Source: Hordeum vulgare subsp. vulgare (taxonomy: Eukaryota; Streptophyta; Magnoliopsida; Poales; Poaceae). From it: a stretch of DNA of 64,000 bases. This document shows positions 35,305 to 47,422 of the stretch, in pieces. Every line of letters begins with the position of its first letter. The first letter of the stretch is position 1. A model generated the notes under the pieces. The model was not told where the DNA came from, did no database searches, and saw nothing but the letters and a program-made list of their open reading frames with translations. A program made the translations under genes and the position numbers. The stretch lies in NCBI RefSeq assembly GCF_904849725.1, contig NC_058524.1:29047001-29111000 (forward strand), given 5' to 3'.

Positions 35305-38300
35305 ATGGCTCACGCAAGTGTCATCCTCAATTTTAATACGTTCCTAGAGAAAGCTAAGTTGAAAGATGATGGAAGCAACTTTGTAGACTGGGCTCGTAAT
35401 CTTAAGATAATCTTACAAGCTGGAAAGAAGGATTATGTCCTTAATGCTGCGCTAGGAGATGAACCACCCGCTACGGCTGATCAGGATGTTAAGAACGCTT
35501 GGTTAGCACGTAAGGAGGACTACTCAATAGTTCAATGTGCAGTCTTGTATGGCTTAGAACCGGGACTTCAACGTCGCTTTGAGCGTCATGGAGCTTTTGA
35601 GATGTTCCAGGAGTTGAAGTTTATCTTTCAGAAGAACGCCCGGATCGAGAGGTATGAGACCTCCGATAAATTCTATGCTTGCAAGATGGAGGAAAACTCG
35701 TCTGTCAGTGAACATGTGCTCAAAATGTCTGGGTACTCAAACCGTTTGGCTGAACTGGGGATTGAACTCCCGCAAGAAGCTATCACTGACAGAATCCTTC
35801 AATCACTGCCGCCAAGCTACAAAGGCTTCGTGTTGAACTACAACATGCAAGGGATGAACAAGTCTCCCGGCGAGTTGTTTGCGATGCTGAAAGTCGCAGA
35901 GTCTGAACTCCGTAAAGAGCATCAAGTGTTGATGGTGAGCAAGACCACTAGTTTCAAGAGAAACGGCAAAGGCAAGAAGGGCAATTCGAAGAAGAGCGGC
36001 AAGCCTGTTGCCAATCCGCCGAAGAAACCCAAGGCTGGACCTAAGCCTGAAACAGAGTGCTTCTATTGCAAGGGTATGGGTCACTGGAAGCGCAATTGCC
36101 CCAAGTATCTGGCAGATAAGAAGGCGGGCAAAGAAAAATCAGGTATATTTGATATACATGTTATTGATGTGTACTTAACCAGCTCTCGTAGTAGTGCCTG
36201 GGTATTCGATACCGGTTCTGTTGCTCACATTTGCAACTCGAAGCAGGAACTGCGGAATAGACGAAGGCTGGCGAAAGACGAAGTGACGATGCGCGTAGGA
36301 AACGGTTCCAAGGTTGATGCAATCGCCGTCGGCACAGTGTCACTTCAACTACCATCGGGATTAGTGATGAACTTAAATCATTGTTATTTAGTGCCTGCGT
36401 TGAGCATGAACATTATATCTGGATCTTGTTTATTGCGAGACGGTTACTCTTTTAAGTTTGAGAATAATGGTTGTTCTATTTCTATGAGTAACATCTTTTA
36501 TGGTCATGCACCGAATGTGAGAGGATTGTTCATATTGAATCTTGATAGAGATACGCATATACATAACATTGAGACCAAAAGAGTTAGAGTAAACAATGAT
36601 AGCGCCATATTTTTATGGCACTGCCGCTTGGGTTATATTGGTGTAAAGCGCATGAAGAAACTCCATGCTGATGGACTTTTGGAGTCACTTGACTTTGATT
36701 CACTTGACACGTGCGAACCATGCCTCATGGGCAAGATGACTAAGACTCCGTTCTCCGGAACAATGGAGCGTGCAAGTGACTTGTTGGAAATCATACATAC
36801 CGATGTGTGTGGTCCAATGAGCGTGGAGGCACGTGGCGGATATGGTTACTTTCTCACCTTCACTGACGATTTAAGTAGATATGGTTATGTCTACTTGATG
36901 AAGCACAAGTCTGAAACATTTGAAAAGTTCAAGCAATTTCAGAGTGAAGTGGAAAATCATCGTAACAAGAAGATCAAGTTCCTACGGTCTGATCGTGGGG
37001 GTGAATATCTGAGTTTCGAGTTTGGTACTCACTTAAAACAATGTGGAATTGTTTCGCAGTTAACACCGCCTGGAACACCACAGCGTAATGGTGTGTCCGA
37101 ACGTCGTAATCGTACTTTGTTAGAAATGGTGCGATCTATGATGTCTCTTACTGATTTGCCGTTATCATTTTGGGGTTATGCATTAGAAACAGCTGCATTC
37201 ACTTTAAATAGGGCACCATCGAAATCCGTTGAGACGACACCATATGAACTGTGGTATGGCAAAAGGCCAAAGTTGTCGTTTCTTAAAGTTTGGGGATGTG
37301 ATGCTTATGTCAAAAAGCTTCAGCCTGAAAAGCTGGAACCCAAAGCGGAAAAGTGCGTCTTCATAGGTTACCCAAAAGAGACAGTTGGGTACACCTTCTA
37401 TCTCAAATCCGAGGGCAAAGTGTTTGTTGCTAAGAACGGAACTTTTCTCGAGAAGGAGTTTCTCTCGAGAGAATTGAGTGGGAGGAAGATAGAACTTGAC
37501 GAGGTTGTCGAACCTCTCATCCCTCTGGATGGTGGCGCAGGGCAAGGGGAAACCTCTGTCATTGCGACGCCGGTTGAGGAGGAAGTTGATGATGATGATC
37601 ATGAAACTCCAATTCAAGTTTCTGTTGAACCACGCAGGTCGACGAGATCACGTGCTGCTCCAGAGTGGTACGGTAATCCCGTCTTATCAATCATGTTGTT
37701 AGACAACAATGAACCTGCAAATTATGAAGAAGCAATGGTGGGCCCAGATTCCAACAAATGGCTAGAAGCCATGAAATCCGAGATAGGATCCATGTATGAG
37801 AACAAAGTGTGGACTTTGGAGATGCTGCCTGAGGGCCGCAAGGCTATTCAGAACAAATGGATCTTTAAGAAGAAGACGGACGCTGACGGTAATGCGACCG
37901 TTTATAAAGCTTGACTTGTGGCAAAGGGTTTTTCACAAGTTCCAGGAATTGACTACGATGAGACTTTCTCTCCCGTAGCGATGCTTAAGTCCGTCAGAAT
38001 CATGTTAGCAATAGCTGCATTTTTCGATTATGAAATTTGGCAGATGGATGTCAAAACGGCGTTCCTTAACGGTTACTTAAGGAAGAGTTGTATATGATGC
38101 AACCCGAAGGTTTTGTCGATCCTAAAAATGCTGACAAGGTGTGCAAGCTCCAGCGATCCATTTATGGACTGGTGCAAGCATCTCGGAGTTGGAACAAACG
38201 CTTTGATGAGGTGATCAAAGCATTTGGGTTTATACAAGTGGTTGGAGAATCTTGTATTTACAAAAAGGTGAGTGGGAGCTCTGTGGCGTTTCTAATATTA

Positions 38301-39284
38301 TATGTGGATGACATATTACTGATTGGAAACAACGTAGAGCTTTTGGAGAGCATAAAAGGTTACTTGAATAAAAGTTTCTCTATGAAGGACCTAGGAGAAG
38401 CTGCTTACATTCTAGGCATTAAGATCTATAGGGATAGATCAAAACGCCTGATAGGACTTTCACAAAGCACATACCTTGATAAAGTTTTGAAGAGGTTCAA
38501 AATGGAACAGTCCAAGAAAGGGTTCTTGCCAGTGTTACAAGGTACGAGATTGAGTAAGACTCAGTGCCCAGCAACTGATGAGGATAGAGAGCATATGCGC
38601 TCCGTCCCCTATGCTTCAGCCATAGGCTCTATCATGTATGCGATGCTGTGCACTAGACCGGATGTTAGCCTGGCCATAAGTATGGCAGGTAGGTTCCAGA
38701 GTAATCCGGGAGTGGATCACTGGACGGCGGTCAAGAATATCCTGAAGTACCTGAAAAGGACTAAGGAGATGTTTCTCGTGTATGGAGGTGACGAAGAGCT
38801 CGCCGTAAAAGGTTACGTCGATGCAAGCTTTGACACAGATCCGGACGACTCTAAGTCGCAAACCGGATACATATTTATTCTTAATGGGGGTGCAGTAAGC
38901 TGGTGCAGTTCCAAGCAAAGCGTCGTAGCAGATTCTACATGTGAAGCAGAGTACATGGCTGCCTCGGAGGCGGCTAAGGAGGGTGTCTGGATGAAGCAGT
39001 TCATGACGGATCTTGGAGTGGTGCCAAGTGCACTGGATCCAATAACCTTGTTCTGTGACAACACTGGTGCCATTGCCTTAGCAAAGGAACCAAGGTTTCA
39101 CAAGAAGACCAGACACATCAAACGACGCTTCAACCTCATCCGCGACTACGTCGAGGAGGAGGACGTAAATATATGCAAAGTGCACACGGATCTGAATGTA
39201 GCAGACCCGCTGACTAAACCTCTTCCACGGCCAAAACATGATCGACACCAGAACTGTATGGGTGTTAGATTTATTACAATGTGA
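35305..39284 (+). pseudogene. Copia gag-pol polyprotein, one stop and one frameshift
   Basis: Polyprotein of the Angela/BARE1-like element. Gag begins at 35305 and ends in a zinc knuckle (CFYCKGMGHWKRNC, about 36058-36100). The protease has WVFDTGS. In the integrase zinc-binding region the first motif reads HCRLGY, with tyrosine (36633-36635) where the second histidine is expected. Catalytic D, D and E lie in HTDVCGP, RSDRGGEY and SERRNRTL. In reverse transcriptase a TGA at 37912-37914 ends the first frame, and a length change near 38070-38085 shifts the frame before the YVDDI catalytic motif (about 38300). RNase H runs to the stop at 39284. It cannot make active reverse transcriptase as it stands. 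Confidence 0.93.
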
Positions 39285-39324
39285 TTCACATGGTGATGTG
39301 AGGGCTAGATTATTGACTCTAGTG

Positions 39325-39336
39325 CAAGTGGGAGAC
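39325..39336 (+). promoter_or_regulatory. Polypurine tract
   Basis: caagtgggagac directly precedes the 3' LTR. It is the plus-strand priming site. Confidence 0.75.
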
Positions 39337-41162
39337 TGTTGGAATTATGCCCTAGAGGCAATAATAAATGTATAGTTATTATTATAATTCCTGTATCAAG
39401 ATAATAGTTTATTATCCATGCTATAATTGTATTGAATGAAGACTCATTTACATGTGTGGATACATAGACGAAACACCGTCCCTAGCATGCCTCTAGTTGG
39501 CTAGCTAGTTGATCGATGATAGTCAGTGTCTTCTGATTATGAACAAGGTGTTGTTGCTTGATAACTGGATCACGTCATTGGGAGAATCACGTGATGGACT
39601 AGACCCAAACTAATAGACGTAGCATGTTGATCGTGTCATTTTATTGCTACTGTTTTTCTGCGTGTCAAGTATTTATTCCTATGACCATGAGATCATATAA
39701 CTCACTGACACCGGAGGAATGCTTTGTGTGTATCAAACGTCGCAACGTAACTGGGTGACTATAAAGATGCTCTACAGGTATCTCCGAAGGTGTTAGTTCA
39801 GTTAGTATGGATCAAGACTGGGATTTGTCACTCCGTGTGACGGAGAGGTATCTCGGGGCCCACTCGGTAATACAACATCACACACAAGCCTTGCAAGCAA
39901 TGTAACTTAGTGTAAGTTGCGGGATCTTGTATTGCGGAACGAGTAAAGAGACTTGCCGGTAAACGAGATTGAAATAGGTATGCGGATACTGACGATCGAA
40001 TCTCGGGCAAGTAACATACCGAAGGACAAAGGGAATGATATACGGGATTATACGAATCCTTGGCACTGAGGTTCAAACGATAAGATCTTCGTAGAATATG
40101 TAGGATCCAATATGGGCATCCAGGTCCCGCTATTGGATATTGACCGAGGAGTCTCTCGGGTCATGTCTACATAGTTCTCGAACCCGCAGGGTCTGCACAC
40201 TTAAGGTTCGACGTTGTTTTATGCGTATTTGAGTTATATGGTTGGTTACCGAATGTTGTTCGGAGTCCCGGATGAGATCACGGACGTCACGAGGGTTTCC
40301 GGAATGGTCCGGAAACGAAGATTGATATATAGGATGACCTCATTTGATTACCGGAAGGTTTTCGGAGTTACCGGGAATGTACCGGGAATGACGAATGGGT
40401 TCCGGGGGTTCACTGGAGGGGGGCAACCCACTCCGGGGAAGCCCATAGGTATTTGTGGGGGTCACACCAGTCCTTAGTGGGCTGGTGGGACAGCCCACCA
40501 AATCCTATGCGCCAAGGAAGAAAAAATCAAAGGAAGAAAAAAAAAAGAGGAAGAAGTGGGAAGGGGGAAGGACTCCCTCCCACCAAACCAAGTAGGACTC
40601 GGTTTGGGGGGGGAGAGTCCTCCCCCCTGGCTCGGCCGACCCCTTGGGGTTCCCTTGGACCCCAAGGCAAGGTCCCCCTCCCTCCTCCTATATATATGGG
40701 GCTTTTAGGGCAGATTTGAGACGACTTTCTCACGGCTGCCCGACCACATACCTCCATAGTTTTTCCTCTAGATCGTGATTCTGCGGAGCTCGGGCGGAGC
40801 CCTGCTGAGACAAGATCATCACCAACCTCCGGAGCGCCGTCACGCTGCCGGAGAACTCTTCTACCTCTCCGTCTCTCTTGCTGGATCAAGAAGGCCGAGA
40901 TCATCGTCGAGCTGTACGTGTGCTGAACGCGGAGGTGCCGTCCGTTCGGTACTAGATCGTGGGACTGATCGCGGGATTGTTCGCGGGGCGGATCGAGGGA
41001 CGTGAGGACGTTCCACTACATCAACCGCGTTCTCTAAACGCTTCTGCTGTACGATCTACAAGGGTACGTAGATCACTCATCCCCTCTCGTAGATGGACAT
41101 CACCATGATAGGTCTTCGTGCGCGTAGGAAAATTTTTGTTTCCCATGCGACGTTCCCCAACA
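39337..41162 (+). repeat. 3' LTR of Angela/BARE1-like element
   Basis: 1,826 bp, almost identical to 32208-34032. Differences I noticed: one in ggctagc(c/t)ag, one in agactt(t/g)ccgg, two near 40037-40053, one at ttca(c/t)tgg/ccgg, one at gtca(t/c)gctg, and a 9 versus 10 A run near 40540. Confidence 0.97.
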
Positions 41163-43641
41163 AGAAGATCCTGCACCTGACGCTGATCAGCAGCAATTAG
41201 AAGACGATCCTGTAGCACATGTCGTCCCATCTCAGCATAGAAGCAGCGTGGGTTCCACGCAGCTGCAGCTAGAAGACGGTCCTGCAGTCGAACCGTCGGC
41301 GCCTCACTACCCCGTGGATGATGTCACGGAGAAGACAAACTGTGAGATACATATGCCAATGGGGAACATATCCTTCATGGTGGCGTCAGGCTATGCTTTA
41401 CCGAATCAACCTGGAGCAACCTACCATGGTGGTCAGATTCCAGCATCCCATGCTCGTGTCGGGTTGTCAACAATTACGCCGGGATGCCAGTCAATTGAGC
41501 TTGATATTCCTGGAGGTGAAGGCGAGAAGACACTGGGAGAAATGGAGCTTGGTATCATCTTGTGGAAGAAGAAACACATCATGTTTCCTAACGCGGCGCC
41601 AAGGCCACCGACTCCTCCAGGTACAAATGCACCACCTCCAACAATTACTGAATGTTGCACCACATGTAAGCCTATTTTTAATAGTTTTTTCACTTTCGTA
41701 CAGAGAATGCACGACCTCCAAGTCCACCCCCCAACGCACCTCCAAGTCCACCCCACAACGAAGATAGGGAGCCCGAGGCCGAGAGTCCATCGCCCGTGCA
41801 CTCCAGTGAGCCGACGGATGCGCCCACTACGGGTACGGCAAAGCGGAAGCTGCAGTTCACAAGAAACGGGACTCCTCCCAAGAAGAGAGAAAGGAAACCC
41901 AATAAAGTCAAGACTCCCCCGAAGTTACCAGGCCTGATGACTCCGGAGGAACTAGACGAGGCCGTGAAAGCCAAAAACAAAGCATGGTTTGCACGGTTTC
42001 CCCTGAAGCCCCCTCCAGACATCTGGAAGGAAACTCTGAAGAACGTACCAAAGTGGAAAATTGAGCGCACCATCGACAACTTATATTATCCTGAACCGCC
42101 GCCACCGCCGCCCCTTTCAGACTATGAACGGTTCATTGAAAAGATGCACACCGCACAGATGAAGCAGGCGGAGCAGATGAAGCAGGCGGAGTAGACGAAA
42201 TGCGGGAAACAAGTTCCCCAGCTCGGACAACAAGAAGCACAGTCAATTGCCCCGCTCAAGGTGTTATCTGACCAGGCTTCAGTGTCCGGTCCACGCATGG
42301 GCGACGTAGGTTACGCTATTGCTGATGTGGTTTATAAATATAAGCCCGAGCACCCTCTGGTCGAAAATCCTAGTGCTCTAACAACCCAACTATGGAATTT
42401 ACATGGTTGGTACTTGGAGGCCGCAAGGCAAAAGAGAGACTGTATCATGGCGGCAGTTCAGGATTAACACTACTTCGGAGAGTACGGTGTGGAGGTTGGG
42501 TTCGATGATTTTTTTCCAGATGTACAATCAACGCGCCCTCGACAAAGCTATCGTCAGCTGCTACTGTTTGTAAGTGATTTATTTGTGTAATTTAATTATT
42601 TAGTTAAGCTCGCGTTCATTGCCCATATAATTATCATTCACGAGACATTCTTTTTGTACGCTACTATGCAGAATGAAGATTCATGAATGCAGGCTGGCAG
42701 GAATCTGGGACTTTGGGTTCATTGACCCGTATTCGTTTCATCAAGAGACAATAGAAAAGTTCAACAAGGATACACCGGATGATTTGCTAAGGTTTTTGAA
42801 GCGACAAAGTACCAAAAAAGAAATACTTTAGCCCTACGGATTCAAGTGAGTGTTACTGTCTTGTACACATTCCATTTTGCTTACCTGATGTTAAGTGTAA
42901 TTGATGAGTATGCATGACTACGTGTGTACACGTGCGCAGGTCCCACTTCATATTGTTCATCATTAGAATCGATCAAGGACAAGTTGAAGTCTGGGACCCG
43001 TTAACCTGGGACGCTGACAAATGGAAGAGCGCGCGTCAGATGCTTCAAAGGTATATATATATCGGCCTCTTTCGTTCATCGGCCTCTTTTTCGTTCATTT
43101 CCTGATATCAAGTAAGTAATAATTAACTCTTGTATTCATTTTTCTTTGTCGGCCAGGGTTTGGCAAATGTTCATCAAGGAAGAACCCGGTACATGGGCAG
43201 ACAAGCTCCATCTTCAGATTAACAAAGTAAGTAGTACTACGTACCCTGGTTTCAATACCATTACCATTCTCTTGATTATTATTAATTTGACTGAATTATG
43301 TTCTCGTATATAGGGCGTCCCGCAACAACCACAAGGCACTGATTATTGTGGATACTACGTTTGCGAGTACATTCACGGGATTATCAATGAGAAATCCCGT
43401 ACTTCCAGAAATCTAGAGGTACGTAACCGGATCTTCACAACTTTATTTATGTTGCCATCAATTATGTTAGTTTTGTTCATAACTTAATTGTTTTCATCTA
43501 CTTCTTTTAAAGCTGCAACGAAAGCGGGCGATGCTAAGACCAATCCAACGTTGCAAGGCAGTTGCAGAGGAATTGGCAGGATTTCTCCTCACGCAAGTCA
43601 TAGATGAAGGCGGAGAATTTTTCCATCCTATGAACCAATAG
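41163..43641 (+). pseudogene. CACTA second gene, 3' part with Ulp1-like C48 protease
   Basis: Continues the gene interrupted at 32207. First comes a glutamine/proline-rich region with IHMPMGNISFMVASGYALP, then a proline/lysine linker (KRERKPNKVKTPPK), then a segment with KPPPDIWKETL. The C-terminus is a cysteine protease domain of the Ulp1 (C48) type, split by several introns. Its catalytic order is His (42944-42946, SHFILFI), Asp (42995-42997, VWDPLTW) and Cys (43347-43349, GTDYCGYYVCEY). It ends HPMNQ-stop at 43641. In-frame stops (TAG near 42192, TAA near 42465) and an interrupted LDKAI-like region show decay. Host Ulp1 enzymes remove SUMO; the role inside CACTA proteins is not established. 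Confidence 0.82.
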
Positions 43642-43756
43642 CCAGCTCCCTTCTCTATGCAAGTATAGAGCTATAGGAAACGAACTTCAAATTATGTAAT
43701 GATAATCGGTCCTGTACTTCGTGTTACATGTATATATATGTACTTTTATTTGGTGC

Positions 43757-44030
43757 ATCAACATTTAACCGCAAACACGGAATCGGAAACACTTAACCGC
43801 AAACACGGAATCGGTGTTTCCGGATACGTGTTTCCGATTCCGTGTTCGTAAAAAATGGACCACGGACACACGGAATCGGAAAGACGTAAACGGAAATACG
43901 GAACCGGAAACACGGAATCGGAAAGACGTAAACGGAAATACGGAACCGGCAACACGTAAACGAAAACCCTGAAAATACGGAACACGGAAACACCGAAATA
44001 CGGAATCGGAAACCCTGAAAAGAAAAGGAA
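43757..44030. repeat. CGGAATCGGAAACAC tandem repeats
   Basis: Short degenerate repeats built from cggaa(t/c)cggaaacac and gacgtaaacggaaatacgg, including a ~46 bp unit present twice (about 43875 and 43920). They adjoin the 3' subterminal repeats of CACTA 2. Confidence 0.8.
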
Positions 44031-44049
44031 AAAAAAAGAAAAAAAAAGC

Positions 44050-44258
44050 ATTAGGACCGGTTGGTGTTACCAACCGGTTCTAAAGGTCCTCCGCCTGCGC
44101 GCACTCTTCGGCGCCCACGTGGAGGCCTTTAGCACCGGTTTGTAAGAGACCGGTGCTAAAGGGGGGGGGGCCTTTAGTCCCGGATACGTAGCACCGGATG
44201 TGTATCCGGGTCCAAAAGCCCTTACCAACCGGTTCTAATACCCCTTTCTCCACTAGTG
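44050..44258. repeat. CACTA 3' subterminal repeats and terminus
   Basis: Inverted ttaggaccggttgg / ccaaccggttctaaag pairs and related motifs, ending in CCACTAGTG. Confidence 0.85.
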
Positions 44259-44261
44259 GGT

Positions 44262-46066
44262 GTCCTGAAAGAAGAACAAGGCGGCGTACGGCTCTTCTAG
44301 ACGGCCAAAGAAGAGACTTGCAGGGCGTGCGAAGGATGTGGCGTCGCTTTCTGTGCCGGCGAGCTCGCTTGTTGCGCTGGCGGCTGATGCGCATAAGGTG
44401 GTCGATGGAATGCCCACAAGGTAAAATTTCGCCCACTTTTTGTTTTTGTTGTTGTTTGAGTGGATAGATATGGATAGCTTATTTGTTTTGTTGTCTATAC
44501 TTTGTAGTTTCAATGTTGAGACATATATGTCAACCATGGGTTTTGGCTCCAACGATTCTCATTGGTCTCAAACCAATGAGGTGCATTTCTATGATCATGA
44601 GTTTGAGGTGGACGAGGATGGTGAGGGTATCGTCGGTGCACCGAAACGAAGAGCGGTAAACTACACCATGAACGGAGACGTCTTGTTATGCAATACATGG
44701 TTGCAAGTGTCTAGGGATGCCACTGTTGGAGGGGCCCAAAGTGGAGATGCATATTGGATCCGGATGAAGGAGCATTTTGATTTGCACAACAAAAGTGGAA
44801 TTGACTGCTCGGAAAGATCTCTTTGCTCCCGTTGGTCAACAATCAACAAAGATTGTCAAAGATGGATGGCCACACTTAAGGCGGTTGACACGTTAAACCC
44901 AAGTGGCACTAATGATAGAGATAGGGCAAGTGCCATTTCTTTCATGATTCTTCCATGTTCATGCTTCTTCTTTGTTCATGCTTCTTCTTTGGTGTTTCAA
45001 GTGCTAACTTGTTCTTTTGTTTGTACCTCACTATTACACAAAACATATTTCAAAGAGATGAGAAGAAGAGCAAGAAAGGGAGGCCATTTACCTTTCCCCA
45101 TTTCTATGATGCGTTGAAGAATGATGAGAAATGGAAACCCCGTGAAGGTGTCAATGAGGAGAGCAACAAACACAAGCGAACTATTGATTTGGATGATGAA
45201 GAAGAGGAGGCATCAAGTGATGATGGCAAGAGAAGCCCTACACAAACTTGGTTGCCTACTCCAAGCCAAAAATACCAAATGGAGGCAAGAAACACGCAAA
45301 ATAAAAGAAGAAGAGGAAAGCAGATGATGAGCTAAAAATTGCTATGGAAACTATTGTGAACGCGAGGAAGGAAGCGAACGATGTGAGAAAGATGGCAAGG
45401 AACCAAGATGCGGCGGCCGAGGAGAGGAGGTTGGCGGCCGAGGAGATGAGGGTGGCGGCTGAGGAGAGGAAGATGGTGTTGGATGAGAATAAATTGGGCA
45501 TGGAGGAGCGAAGTAGATTGTTGAAATGAGAGAAGTACTTGATCTTCATGGACACATCTACCCTCGATGAGAAGCAAAAAAAATACGTTAATCTTGCCCA
45601 TGAAGAAGTCTTGGTCCAAAAAAGAAATATGATGGGTGGCATGGGCGTCATGTCTACCATGGGAGGCATGGGTGGCTTCGGAGCTACCATGGGCGGCATG
45701 AGAGCCATGGGTAGCTTAGGAGCTACAATTGGGGGCATGGGAGGCATGAATGGCTTCAGAGCTAAAATGGGATGCATGGAAGGCATGAGTTTTGCATCTT
45801 TTATGGGAGTCACGGGAGCACCTCTGGGTGACATGGATGGACACATGTTTTTCGGTGTGTCTCACATACCTTCGCATGATGCCGTTATAGATCTTGTCAA
45901 CATCTTTCGAGCTTCCCATGATGATGCGGTGCGCGACAATGAAGAAGAGGAGGAAGAAACGTCTTTGGATGAGGAAGAAGAATCGAAGGAAGAGGAGGAC
46001 GAAGATGAGTACGATACGGGACATCTTGTTTGTGTGAACTTTTATGTGATGAACTTAGTTGGGTGA
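44262..46066 (+). pseudogene. NAM-associated/Myb-like gene (GST T3-like), 3' part
   Basis: Main body of the gene whose start lies at 24313. After the GGT the frame gives one TGA and then a basic stretch (RRPKKRLAGRAKDVA) to a donor at 44421. The intron ends at 44507, and SFNVETYMSTMGF follows in the correct phase. A Myb/SANT-like region comes next (NYTMNGDVLLCNTWLQVS, SGDAYWIRMKEHFD, CSRWSTINKDCQRWMATL). A decayed intron from about 44928 leads to the NAM-associated C-terminal part (KKGRPFTFPHFYDALKNDEK), then a charged coiled coil (EERRLAAEEMR). There is a frameshift near 45310 and a TGA near 45527, then a glycine/methionine-rich tail and acidic end to 46066. Such proteins are often annotated GST T3-like in grasses although this part has no GST domain. 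Confidence 0.75.
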
Positions 46067-46361
46067 TTTTGAACTTGGTTGGGTGATGATGTGATGTGGC
46101 ATGAATTTTAACTTTTATGTCAAGATGAACTTAGTTTGGTGATTTTAAACTATGCTATGTCTTGTTTTGATGTTTCAAATATCATTATATTTTCAAAAAC
46201 GAACATATTGCAATCGTCGGCTGCTCGCGCGTGCTGGAGCAGCTCGGGCGCGCTGTTTTTTGCGACGGCGAGTCAGTGCTCACCCGCACACTAAAGGTCA
46301 CTATTTCGACTGTCAAACTGTTTTTAGGGTGTGGGACGGTTGCACGGCTGTTGGAAATGCT

Positions 46362-46951
46362 GTGAGTATAATACATCAACAAACAGCTTCCCCAGACTTA
46401 TTTGAAAAGTAAACGCTTGTGAACGTACTGAAATGTTAATATGAATTCACAATCAAAGAAGGTATCATGTATGAATTGTTTCCTGAAACTGCTGAATCCA
46501 AAGGACTCTTTATTATACTAGTAGTATCCATCCAAATGCCTGAGATGTTCTGCTTCCGTGTATGACACTCTATTTCAACAATCTTTTCAAGAGGAAATTG
46601 TCCATTTATTATGGAAAAAACTCTATAATCATTTGGATGAATTCTCGTTCCCGTAAACCATCTCTTCTGCATGACACGTGTCCTGTGAGGGCCCACCCAA
46701 CGCTCTCATCCTCCAGCCCACTCGTCTTCTTCTGGTCGCTTTCATTCCGAGCCTTTTCCCCAGCGACCACCATTGCTTCAAAATAGCAAGAGGACAGCTT
46801 GGCATCCCTTGCTATGGCAACAGCCGCCATCGCTGGAAGAAAAACATGGCCCGTGGCCACCGCTTCCCATCCCTCGCCATGACAACAACCGCCGATGTGC
46901 AAGCAAAAGACAGCGTGCAGCCTCTGCTGTTGCATCCCTCTCTCGACGTCC
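46362..46951. other. Intergenic, nothing recognised
   Basis: Mixed-composition DNA between the NAM-associated unit and the next LTR element. Short open frames on both strands show no domain. Confidence 0.5.
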
Positions 46952-47386
46952 TGTGGGAGAATCCTTCTGCTCTGAACCTGGCGTCGCAGCTCGTCAGTGT
47001 TAGTGTTAGTTTCAGTTTCGTCAGAGATAAGTTAGGCGCGCATAAGGAGCCTGTTCCCGCGCGCTCGTAATATAGGCTAGATTTGCTTTAGCTGTTTTAC
47101 GCGCAATGATCGCTCTCGTGGGATGGCACGAGGAGACTGCGAACATGACGGCGATAAGGGGCGACGAGGAAGCGGTCGTGGGATGGCGCGGCACCTGAGC
47201 TCGATCGTGGCCCCGGTAGACTAGGTACTTTCGGTTGCATCTGTAACAGAAGTATAAATAAGATGACGAGAAAACGTTGCGCAAGTTAAGCGGCACAAAA
47301 CCTTCGTCTTCCCGTTTGATCCTTCACGAGAGAGAGAGAGTGATCGAAGGTAGGAGAGAAGAGAGAAAGCTGCCGCTGCAACGACA
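46952..47386 (+). repeat. 5' LTR of Copia element 2
   Basis: 435 bp with TATAAATA at 47253-47260 and a GA microsatellite near 47330. The matching LTR is 50088-50527. Confidence 0.92.
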
Positions 47387-47388
47387 AT

Positions 47389-47400
47389 TGGTATCAGAGC
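47389..47400 (+). promoter_or_regulatory. Primer binding site (initiator Met tRNA type)
   Basis: tggtatcagagc, two bases after the 5' LTR, is the standard plant Copia primer site. Confidence 0.9.
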
Positions 47401-47422
47401 CATCCGAAGAAACCCTACGGAG

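Larger units (their letters stand above)
32208..41162 (+). mobile_element. Angela/BARE1-like Copia retrotransposon, complete
   Basis: An 8,955 bp element made of a 5' LTR (32208-34032), leader, gag-pol (35305-39284), polypurine tract and 3' LTR (39337-41162). It is flanked by AGAAG. The LTRs begin TGTTGG and end CCAACA, and by eye differ at about six substitutions plus a 1 bp A-run length change, so the insertion is young. The domain order is Gag, protease, integrase, reverse transcriptase, RNase H, which defines Copia. Pol carries a nonsense codon and a frameshift, so it would need proteins in trans. Confidence 0.97.
24375..44258 (+). mobile_element. CACTA element 2, 19.9 kb including a nested Copia element
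   Basis: The 5' terminus is CACTAGTAGAAAACAGGG, and the 3' terminus reverse-complemented reads CACTAGTGGAGAAAGGG. The target duplication GGT is at 24372-24374 and 44259-44261. Subterminal regions carry many ctttagnaccggtt / aaccggtnctaaag motifs (24420-24690 and 44050-44235). Coding order: small coiled-coil protein (25212-25680), TNP2 transposase (25845-29146), second protein with C48 protease (30862-43641). The Copia element at 32208-41162 is nested within the second gene. Without it, the CACTA would be about 10.9 kb. Confidence 0.95.
23884..46361 (+). mobile_element. DNA-element-like unit carrying a NAM-associated gene, host of CACTA 2
   Basis: GAGCATCTCTAACAGCCACGC at 23884 is matched in inverted orientation by gcacggctgttggaaatgct at 46342-46361, so the terminal repeats are about 20 bp. 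Between them, once the CACTA element is set aside, is about 2.6 kb containing a single spliced gene. No clear target duplication is seen. It could be a non-autonomous DNA transposon, or a gene flanked by MITE ends. Confidence 0.5.

Noticed and set aside
44440..44507. Start of the NAM-associated gene at an ATG inside the intron
   Set aside because: The region 44421-44507 has good donor and acceptor sites and the upstream exon continues in phase, so the ATG is intronic.
47389..47400. tRNA-like sequence
   Set aside because: It is a 12-base primer binding site complementary to tRNA, not a tRNA gene. No tRNA cloverleaf was noticed in the window.
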